This document shows, one piece after another, positions 5,946 to 10,905 of a stretch of 11,076 nucleotides of DNA; position 1 is the stretch's first letter; every line of letters begins with the position of its first letter. The stretch lies in NCBI GenBank assembly GCA_026770585.1, contig MU647439.1:61299-72374 (forward strand). The letters run 5' to 3'. Under the pieces are notes generated by a model. That model ran no database searches. It was not told the origin of the DNA and was given only the letters and a program-made list of their open reading frames with translations. The translations under genes were made by a program, and so were the position numbers. The DNA is from Baffinella frigidus. Lineage: Eukaryota; Cryptophyceae; Cryptomonadales; Baffinellaceae.

Positions 5946-6000
5946 ACTCAGAACTAACAACTCTCAACTCACAACTCACAACTCAAAACTCAGAACTCAG
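5946..6000 (+). repeat. AACTCAC/AACTCAG tandem 7-mer
   Basis: About seven imperfect units of (A)ACTCA(C/G)A. Confidence 0.8.
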
Positions 6001-6040
6001 TTTAGGATTCAGAGTTAAATACCAGCGCGGGGAAGGGTTC

Positions 6041-6115
6041 AGGGTTCTAGGTTCTAGGTTCTAGGTTCTAGGTTCTAGGTTCTAGATTTAGGTTCTAGGT
6101 TCTAGGTTCCAGGTT
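6041..6115 (+). repeat. GGTTCTA tandem 7-mer
   Basis: About nine units of AGGTTCT, a homogenised 7-mer variant of the telomere-like family (TTTAGGG to TTCTAGG). Confidence 0.9.
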
Positions 6116-6155
6116 TTGGGTTTTAGTGTTTGGTGTTTAGGGGTGTGGGGTTAAC

Positions 6156-6210
6156 CAGCGCGGTTCAGAAGGCAGCCGATCACCGGGAGGGGTATCGTTG
6201 TCATCACCGT
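6156..6210 (-). pseudogene. GOT1: Got1-like exon D, duplicate 1
   Basis: The minus frame reads TVMTTIPLPVIGCLLNRA then G|GT. It lacks the VVLV start of the full copy, and the acceptor dinucleotide is GG instead of AG (GTTGGACGG), so it probably cannot be spliced here. The PVIG.(L/F)(L/M)N core matches the Got1 last helix (human VPVLGSLLN, yeast MPIIGPIL, from memory). Confidence 0.55.
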
Positions 6211-6314
6211 CCAACACCCTACACCCGAAACCCTTCAACCCTGAAGCATCAAGCATCAACCCTGACCCTCTAAACCCCACACCGTGTAGGGGTTAGGTAC
6301 CTAACCGACCTTCT

Positions 6315-6413
6315 AAGCGTATGATAAGAGGGTCGGAGGATAAGAGGGCTGTACGATGAGAGGGTCGGATGATAAGAGGGTCGGAGGACAAGAGAGTCGG
6401 AGGATAAGAGGGT
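6315..6413 (+). repeat. 16-bp minisatellite GGATAAGAGGGTCGGA, array 1
   Basis: About five to six units, the first ones degenerate (GGATAAGAGGGCTGTACGATG). It abuts exon D duplicate 2. On the minus strand it would be the start of the following intron, since the array begins right after the CGCTG|GTGACC donor. Confidence 0.9.
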
Positions 6414-6416
6414 CAC

Positions 6417-6471
6417 CAGCGCGGTTGAGGAAGCAGCCGATCACCGGGAGGGAAATCATTGTCATCACCGT
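6417..6471 (-). CDS. GOT1: Got1-like exon D, duplicate 2
   Basis: GTGTTAG acceptor, then TVMTMISLPVIGCFLNRA, then CGCTG|GTGACC donor on the minus strand. Boundaries are intact, but the first ~4 codons of the full copy are missing (the island starts ACGGTGATG). With a 55-bp length it would start in a different phase from the full copy, so it is likely a duplicated, possibly unused, exon. Confidence 0.5.
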
Positions 6472-6516
6472 CTAACACCCTACACCCTAAACCCCTAAAC
6501 CCTAAACCCTAGCTGA

Positions 6517-6593
6517 GGATAAGAAGGTCGAAGGATAAGAGGGTCGGATGATAAGAGGGTCGGAGGATAAGAGGGTCGGAGGATAAGAGGGTC
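6517..6593 (+). repeat. 16-bp minisatellite GGATAAGAGGGTCGGA, array 2
   Basis: Nearly five units, more regular than array 1, abutting exon D duplicate 3 in the same way. The pair (exon D copy + 16-bp array) forms a higher-order repeat. Confidence 0.9.
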
Positions 6594-6595
6594 AC

Positions 6596-6658
6596 CAGCG
6601 CGGTTCATGAAGCAGCCGATCACCGGGAGGGGTATCATTGCCATCACCAGTACCACCC
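6596..6658 (-). CDS. GOT1: Got1-like exon D, full-length copy
   Basis: A 63-bp minus-strand island, phase 1 at both ends, between TTTGCAG and CGCTG|GTGACC. It encodes VVLVMAMIPLPVIGCFMNRA, a membrane helix that follows the last-helix pattern of Got1 (yeast GVIVQFLRSMPIIGPIL, human VVVGFIRRVPVLGSLLN, from memory). It lies upstream of exons A-C on this strand, so it cannot be the downstream exon of that gene copy. Either it belongs to a second, mostly lost copy, or the locus is rearranged. Confidence 0.6.
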
Positions 6659-6689
6659 CTGCAAACCTGTCACCAAGGAATCGTGCAGG

Positions 6690-6757
6690 GTTTAGGAGTT
6701 GAGGGTTTAGAGTGTGGGGTTTAGGGGTTAGGGGTTAGGGTTTAGGGGTTGGAGTTG
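6690..6757 (+). repeat. Telomere-like TTTAGGGG tract
   Basis: GGGTTTAGGGGTTAGGGG variants between exon D copy 3 and fragment 4. Confidence 0.8.
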
Positions 6758-6760
6758 GGG

Positions 6761-6786
6761 GATCATGGTGATGACCAGTACCACCC
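6761..6786 (-). pseudogene. GOT1: Got1-like exon D, 5' fragment
   Basis: After GCTGACTGGATCGCAG the minus strand reads VVLVITMI and then runs into GGGG-rich repeat. The acceptor region matches that of the full copy (CTTGGTGACAGGTTTGCAG), including a TGAC that could serve as branch point. Confidence 0.5.
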
Positions 6787-6821
6787 CTGCGATCCAGTCA
6801 GCAAGGGTGTAGGGTTGAGGG

Positions 6822-6850
6822 CTTGCACCCGAGGCAGGTGCGCCCCTCCA
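6822..6850 (-). repeat. GHACLG-type exon-end module, copy 1 (diverged)
   Basis: TTGCACCCGAGGCAGGTGCGCCCC is related to the words at 7011-7030 and 7104-7123. On the minus strand it reads GRTCLGCK, and a stop lies upstream in the frame. Confidence 0.5.
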
Positions 6851-6895
6851 TAGATTTTCTTTCGGAACCCTAGTGCACTATCAAGGCGTGAGACT

Positions 6896-6985
6896 CCCCT
6901 CCGAAGTGAGCATTCTCACCGCTTCAGTTTCCCGGGTTCTTACCAGGAGGTACTCCAGGGAAAATCGGGGGGTTGCCAGGGAGGG
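6896..6985. repeat. 90-bp dispersed repeat (with 7851-7945)
   Basis: CCTCCGAAGTGAGCATTCTC...CCAGGGAAAATCGGGGGGTTGC is repeated at 7851-7945 with small indels (the later copy has CCCGCCCGGGTACC where this has CCCGGGTTCTTACC). No gene is recognised in either copy. The AAATCGGGGGGTTGCC tail occurs a third time at 7985-8005. Confidence 0.8.
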
Positions 6986-7015
6986 GGTGGAGGGTTAAGG
7001 GTGGCGGGTTTGCAC

Positions 7016-7060
7016 CCGAGGCATGCGTGTCCCTCAATCGATTCTATTTCGAAACACTCT
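7016..7060 (-). CDS. GHACLG-type exon-like module, copy 2
   Basis: On the minus strand, after CTTTCAG, the frame reads ECFEIESIEGHACL and reaches CTCGG|GTGC. The ending is shared with the module at 7109-7171, but the first part is different. Protein family not recognised. It could be a shuffled exon end or chance. Confidence 0.25.
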
Positions 7061-7108
7061 GAAAGCGTGAAACTCTCGAGTGGAGGGCTTGGGGTGTGGG
7101 GTGTGCAC

Positions 7109-7171
7109 CCGAGGCATGCGTGTCCGAGCTCCTTGCGCGACTGCACCGGAAAGTTGTCCTCCATCCATTGC
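7109..7171 (-). CDS. GHACLG-type exon-like module, copy 3
   Basis: A 63-bp minus-strand island between CCCCAG and CTCGG|GTGCAC, phase 2 at both ends, encoding QWMEDNFPVQSRKELGHACL. The acceptor directly abuts a telomere-like tract (7172 onward), as with the Got1-like exons. I do not recognise the protein. Confidence 0.35.
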
Positions 7172-7320
7172 CTGGGGTTAGGGTTTAGGGTTGAAAGTTT
7201 AGGGTTTAGGGTTTAGGGTTTAGGGTTTAGGGTGTAGGGTTTAGGGTTGAGGGCCTAGGGTGCATGGTTTAGAGTTTAGGGTTTAGGGTTCAGGGTTTAG
7301 GGTTTGGGGTTTAGGGTTTG
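7172..7320 (+). repeat. Longest TTTAGGG interstitial tract
   Basis: About twenty units. 7197-7233 is an almost perfect run of TTTAGGG, the rest being one-base variants. It has G-quadruplex-forming potential on the plus strand. Confidence 0.9.
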
Positions 7321-7507
7321 CCCAGACAAGCGGTGCATCAGCGCCAAGAGAGATGGGGGGGTTATTGAAACCAACATGTCCACGAGACATCAACCCCGCG
7401 GGCTGTTGCACTTCAGGCCCAAACGTTTTGGAGCATCAGTGCCGCGCTTTTTCGTGTAAGATCTTTGAAACCCTCTCCTCCCAATCGCCGTGATCAGGGC
7501 CAACACC
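7321..7507. other. Unassigned island, open on both strands
   Basis: Plus frame KRCISAKRDGGVIETNMSTR and onwards to a stop (~43 codons). Minus frame VYGVLALITAIGRRGFQRS and onwards (~40 codons) after a TTTAG. It lies between two telomere-like tracts of opposite orientation, the typical setting of exon-like islands here. The strand cannot be decided by eye and no family is recognised. Confidence 0.3.
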
Positions 7508-7542
7508 CCGTATACCCTAAATCCTAAACCCTAAACCCTAGA
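7508..7542 (-). repeat. Telomere-like tract, opposite orientation
   Basis: CCCTAAATCCTAAACCCTAA on the plus strand, i.e. TTTAGGG on the minus strand. With 6477-6511 it shows that both orientations exist in the window. Confidence 0.85.
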
Positions 7543-7648
7543 TTGATCCTGCGGCACAGAGGCGGTTGCGACGTGTAACGATACCAACATCTAGTTCTGT
7601 CTCGGTCGGGCTGACGGACAATTCTCAAGTTGACATCCTGGGTTTGTG

Positions 7649-7714
7649 GTAAAAATCCGTCAATCTTGGAGCGGGAAAGAGTTCGAGCTCACCAGATTGG
7701 CGAGACAAAATTTC
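7649..7714 (+). repeat. Dispersed repeat with stem-loop, copy 2
   Basis: Aligns with 179-245: AAATCCGTCAA, TTGGAGCGGGAAAG, then CTCACC-AGATT-GGCGAG. About 70% identity by eye, with the stem preserved by paired changes at some positions. Confidence 0.5.
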
Positions 7715-7850
7715 TTTATGGCCAGGAAGCGTCCGCCCACAGGGAGGCTAGGTTTCAGCAGGGACGACGCGAGCGGTCATGCACACTCTACACGCGGCGC
7801 CTCAGCTTTCTGGTGTGTTGCGTCGAGGCGATTTAGAGATCCACCAGCCC

Positions 7851-8012
7851 TCCGAAGTGAGCATTCTCACCGCTTCAGTTTCCCGCCCGGGTACCAGGGG
7901 GTCCTCCAGGGAAAATCGAGGGGTTGCCAAGGGAGGGAGGGGGTGCACGACCCCCCCACAGCGAATATCGGGGGGGCTCTGGCGCAAATCGGGGGGTTGC
8001 CAAGGGAAGGGG
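7851..8012. repeat. Dispersed repeat copy 2 with G-run tail
   Basis: 7851-7945 repeats 6896-6985. It is followed by alternating C- and G-runs (GGGGGTGCACGACCCCCCC near 7942-7961, ATATCGGGGGGG) and a further AAATCGGGGGGTTGCCAAGG at 7985-8005. Long open frames on both strands pass through it, but it is repeat, not exon. Confidence 0.75.
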
Positions 8013-8120
8013 AGGGGCGAGCAGGTGAGGAGCTGTGAGGTCGACAAGTCGGGGGGGAGGTCAAGCTCAAGGATTGTTGGATCGCGGGGGAAATAAAGGG
8101 CCCCTGGAAAGGGCGGGGAC

Positions 8121-8683
8121 TCACTCCAGCCCGGAGCGCATTCCCATCGCCTCCCTTGGATCGCGCCCCCCTGTGCGTGTGCATTTCAGCTCCAGGGCAG
8201 TGCTCCAAGGCATCTCTGGGGTGTCCGTGGCGACAGGGGGGGGGGGCTGATGGGAAGCGGTGCTCACCCAACACATCCACCTCCCCGCCACGCAGTCGCA
8301 GGGTTCCGCTGCTCGCGTGCATCCCGCCGCGCCTCCCAGCCAGCCCAGGGTGCCCGAGATGCTGCGCTGGGCCATGGTGCAAGCCGCTGCATGGCAAGAC
8401 CGCAGCGACGGCGACAGCCACAGCGAGGCAGGTGCGTGCGATGCAGCGGTGGCTCCTGTCAGCGACGCGCGCCGGCGCTCTCCTTGACACCACGCTGGCG
8501 CTGCCCCACGCGGCATCCCACAACTCCTCCTGCCCGGCGACCATTGCCCTCATCCTCGAAAAAACTGCGGGGAACCCCGACTCAGATTCAAACGAGTTTT
8601 TCCAGCAAGTTTTGACCAGAACGGCACCGAAACCGCAAGCAAGGCTCGAGTCGCTCGACGTAGTTTTTTTTTGGGAACGGTAA
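8121..8683. other. GC-rich stretch with overlapping open frames on both strands
   Basis: Several frames are open at once, as expected by chance in GC-rich DNA. The most gene-like is a minus frame with a hydrophobic segment CLAVAVAVAAVLPCSG (about 8410-8457) followed ~30 residues later by GTLRLRGGEVDV. A signal-peptide-like segment followed by LRLRGG is seen in secreted or plastid-targeted precursors of some algae. The plus strand has MQRWLLSATRAGALLDTT from about 8441. Neither has a recognised domain, and I cannot choose between them. Confidence 0.3.
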
Positions 8684-9135
8684 CAGAGCTCTGTTCCCGG
8701 GAACGGTAACACGGAATTCTGAGAACGGCAACACGAAATTCTACCATTATACCTTGGTAACGGTAACAGGCTCTCAGGACCTCTGCCTTGTTACCAAGTA
8801 ACCTCGGTAACAGGGGCCTAAAAGGACCTAAAGGACCTCGACCATGTTACTGATTTCTCAAGGTTGGAAACTGCAGTTTCTGACTGTTTTCGCAGAGCAA
8901 GAAGCACGCAGTCACTCAGCAACAGGATTAACGAAAACTACCCGCGGAGCGGGCTGCTGGCCGGGAGGTTCTTGAACGTCACCTCTGTTTTCCCCCTATT
9001 GGGCGGTAACGGGCTGCTGGCTGCTACCACTGTCCAGTCACCCAGAGTGTGACGGTAACAGGGCCCTGTTACCGACGGTAACAGGGAATCGGCTCCGTTC
9101 CCGGTAACGGTAACAGGATCTCCGTCGGTTACCGT
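8670..9135. promoter_or_regulatory. Cluster of GGTAAC/GTTACC words
   Basis: Thirteen exact GGTAAC or GTTACC words fall here: 8679, 8705, 8756, 8762, 8790, 8806, 9005, 9054, 9068, 9077, 9103, 9109 and 9128, often as CGGTAACAGG. Chance would give well under one in this length. They include a perfect 22-bp palindrome, CGGTAACAGGGCCCTGTTACCG (9053-9074, 11 + 11), and GTTCCCGGGAAC (8693-8704). The cluster lies directly upstream of, and possibly within the first intron of, the zinc-finger gene. A regulatory array or a decayed repeat are both possible. Confidence 0.5.
8864..9005 (+). CDS. Possible first exon of the zinc-finger gene
   Basis: An ATG frame, METAVSDCFRRARSTQSLSN and onwards, stays open to 9052. 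A donor GGGCG|GTAACG at 9005/9006 leaves phase 1, which exactly fits the phase-1 acceptor AAGTCAG|GG at 9174/9175. The 169-bp intron would contain TTGACC as a possible branch site but no strong pyrimidine tract. The spliced protein would be 163 residues. The segment has no recognised domain. The link is inferred only from phase and position. Confidence 0.3.
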
Positions 9136-9174
9136 GTTACGCCAAACCTTGACCGCAAGGAAGGCGCAAGTCAG

Positions 9175-9524
9175 GGCTTCTCTTTGAGTGCACGATCTGC
9201 GGCAAGGCCTGCTCGCATTCCAGCAATCTGACGGTTCACATGCGCACACATTCCGGCGACCGTCCCTACGCATGCACCATCTGCGGCATGGCATTCGCGC
9301 AGTTCGGCAACCTGACGACACACTTACGCTCCCATTCCGGCGACCGCCCCTACCCCTGCACCGCCTGTGGCAATGCCTTCTCGAGATCCAGCAGCCTGAC
9401 GGAGCACATGCGCACACATTCCGGCGACCGCCCCTACGTCTGCACGACCTGCGGTAAGGCCTTCTCGCATTCCGGCAACCTGACAAGGCACCGCAAAACG
9501 TTTCACGCTTTTGACCAGGATTGA
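9175..9524 (+). CDS. C2H2 zinc-finger protein, four fingers
   Basis: Four tandem C2H2 fingers: codons at 9189-9251, 9273-9335, 9357-9419 and 9441-9506. Each has C-X2-C-X12-H; the first three end X3-H and the last ends X4-H. Linkers are H-SGDRPY-x, a variant of the usual TGEKPY linker. Such fingers bind DNA (or RNA) in the nucleus. Likely contact residues (-1, 2, 3, 6) are H,S,N,V / Q,G,N,T / R,S,S,E / H,G,N,R. The frame is open from 9153 and stops at TGA 9522-9524 after AFDQD. The only in-frame ATG (9240) lies inside finger 1, so the start must be in an upstream exon or the gene is a fragment. An AG|GG acceptor at 9174/9175 is the likely exon edge. Near-identical fingers suggest recent internal duplication. 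Confidence 0.85.
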
Positions 9525-9554
9525 GGGCGCCGGCTGGCCAACACCCTGCATCAT

Positions 9555-9767
9555 TCACTGCTTCGAGGCTCGCGGGAGCGCTGTGCGCCAGACCCTGTCG
9601 AAACGTTTCTTCAGGGCACGGGTCAGAGCGTCCTTTAGGTCCTTTAGGTTCTTCGAGCTCCCAACATAGGCGGACACCGGAACTGATTCTGCAGAAAAGC
9701 CATATGCTTTCTTGCGAGAGCGGCCTTGAGGTTCACAAGCCCGCCTCGAGACTGCTCGCACACACAC
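9555..9767 (-). CDS. Small unassigned open frame (lysine-rich)
   Basis: The minus frame contains YVGSSKNLKDLKDALTRALK and onwards to RVWRTALPRASKQ-stop. It has a plausible charged helix, and CTTTTCTGCAG upstream could be an acceptor. The LKDLKD part comes from a direct repeat of CCTAAAGGA, a word pair also present inverted at about 8818-8838. No family recognised. Convergent with the zinc-finger gene. Confidence 0.35.
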   Translation of the reverse strand: MCVRAVSRRACEPQGRSRKKAYGFSAESVPVSAYVGSSKNLKDLKDALTRALKKRFDRVWRTALPRASKQ

Positions 9768-9787
9768 CTTGAATCCTACGGGGGTGG

Positions 9788-9916
9788 ATGTTGTTGGATA
9801 TCGGCAAGCTGTATGCTGTTCTTCAACACCTCAACACCAGCGACACTGCGGTTGTACACAATCTAAATCCGACTCAAACGTTTTCCCTAGCTGGCGAATG
9901 CGCGAGCCAGTTTTAG
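9788..9916 (+). CDS. Small unassigned open frame, 42 codons
   Basis: ATG-initiated frame MLLDIGKLYAVLQHLNTSDT and onwards to CASQF-stop. Composition is ordinary for a protein, but it is short, with no recognised domain and a stop just upstream. It could be a terminal exon or chance. Confidence 0.25.
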   Translation: MLLDIGKLYAVLQHLNTSDTAVVHNLNPTQTFSLAGECASQF

Positions 9917-9956
9917 CCAACATACCTTTAGAATTACGCTCAAAAGAGCCTTGGAG

Positions 9957-9986
9957 CAAACGAGCACCTCATGAGGTGCTCGTTTG
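9957..9986. repeat. Perfect 30-bp palindrome
   Basis: CAAACGAGCACCTCA joined directly to TGAGGTGCTCGTTTG, with no spacer and no mismatch. It lies just past two small open frames. It could be a palindromic regulatory site or the tip of a fold-back element. Confidence 0.85.
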
Positions 9987-10195
9987 AATTGATCCAACTC
10001 TCATGAAGAACACCCCTGGCTCGAGGCCGGTCCGCTAAATCATCTCAGGGACAAAGTGGATCCGGACCAGTCGGGTACCAATACATAACTCTCTCTTTCT
10101 CTCCCTCGCTCGCTCCCCCTCCCTTCCCCCACGAAGGAGCCCTGAGCGCGGCTGGATTCCGTTCTGTTACACTCAAGAGTGAGCGACTTTATGGG
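9987..10195. other. No gene seen; CT tract 10087-10131
   Basis: Unique-looking sequence with a pyrimidine tract (CTCTCTTTCTCTCCCTCGCT) and no credible frame. Confidence 0.5.
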
Positions 10196-10391
10196 TAGAG
10201 CGGTTTTCTCATCTGTCGGCCGCGACCCGGGATGAAATCATGAGCAAGGGCTCCAATTCCGGCCACTTTTGGCGTGATCCTGAAGTTTTAGAGTTTTATG
10301 TTTTGACAAAAACGTCAAAAGTGGCTGGAATTGGAGCCCTTGTTCATGATTTCATCCCGGGTCGCGGCCGACAGATGAGAAAACCGCTCTA
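10196..10391. mobile_element. Fold-back element, 80-bp arms, 96% identical
   Basis: The left arm 10196-10275 (TAGAGCGGTTTTCTCATCTG...) and right arm 10312-10391 (...CAGATGAGAAAACCGCTCTA) are reverse complements at 77 of 80 positions, around a 36-bp spacer. If the ends are GAGCGG/CCGCTC, TA flanks both sides, as in Tc1/mariner-derived (Stowaway-like) MITEs. No coding capacity. The high arm identity suggests a young element or ongoing arm homogenisation. Confidence 0.85.
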
Positions 10392-10442
10392 TATAATAAA
10401 CTTCTCGTAAGAAGCCACCTGATCTGCGGCGAGAGGCGTGTC

Positions 10443-10592
10443 GAGGTACGAGGGGTTACTTTTTTTTTTATAACTCTCGATACAGGTCCTCGATAGGCCC
10501 TTCAACCTTGAGTTGAGTGATACAACTAGTCTATGCGTCTTGAGGATCGAGCCCGCCTCGGTAGAGAGTTATCTTGAATGCAAGACCCCTCA
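10443..10592. repeat. Degenerate inverted repeat
   Basis: GAGGGGTTAC...ATAACTCTCGATA...CCTCGAT on the left pairs imperfectly with ATCGAGCCCGCCTCGGTAGAGAGTTAT...ACCCCTC on the right. Arms are about 45-50 bp with clear mismatches. It is probably an old fold-back element. Confidence 0.45.
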
Positions 10593-10711
10593 CCCTCCCA
10601 GGGGACTACAGTAAGCCTACCCCTAGGACCACCCAACAGTAGCCCTATCCCCAGGACCACCGTAGAGTCTACAATAATCAGAACGTTTCGGGCCGACAGG
10701 CATTTGACGTG
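10593..10711. other. Diverged CCTAGGACCACC words
   Basis: CCCTAGGACCACCCAACAGT and CCCCAGGACCACCGTAGAGT are partial relatives of the inner arms of the TACAGGGGTACC family. No gene. Confidence 0.45.
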
Positions 10712-10817
10712 TAAAGGGGTACCTCCCCTCCCCTAGGACCCTACAGTAGGACCATGCCTAGGGTCCTGTGGTGGTCCTAGGGGGGGAGAGGTTTCTTATG
10801 AGCGAGGTACCCCTGTA
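10712..10817. mobile_element. TACAGGGGTACC-family element, shortened copy
   Basis: Starts AAAGGGGTACCTCCCCTCC and ends GTTTCTTATGAGCGAGGTACCCCTGTA-like. Inner arms are CCTAGGACCCTACAGTAGGACCATG and CCTAGGGTCCTGTGGTGGTCC. Compared with 1364-1486, the left arm has lost the CGCTCAT-AGAAAC part, so arms are unequal. Confidence 0.7.
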
Positions 10818-10905
10818 GAGTGCGCGTGGCCTCTCCCTGGGTCCTGCTGTACCATAGCCTCTGTGGGGGTGTATACATAGCGGCCGTGTTGGGTACATGT
10901 ATTCA

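Noticed and set aside
6315-6595. CRISPR-like spaced repeat
   Set aside because: The 16-bp units are contiguous without spacers, and the setting is eukaryotic.
7172-7320. True chromosome end
   Set aside because: The tract is short, variant-rich and followed by 3.7 kb of unrelated sequence.
7867-8712. 281-residue minus open frame as one complete gene
   Set aside because: Its 3' part crosses a dispersed repeat (7851-8012). Only the middle looks gene-like, so I do not call the whole frame.
8938-9558. 206-residue minus open frame opposite the zinc fingers
   Set aside because: Mirror frame of the repeated finger codons. Cysteine- and arginine-rich only because of the antisense reading.
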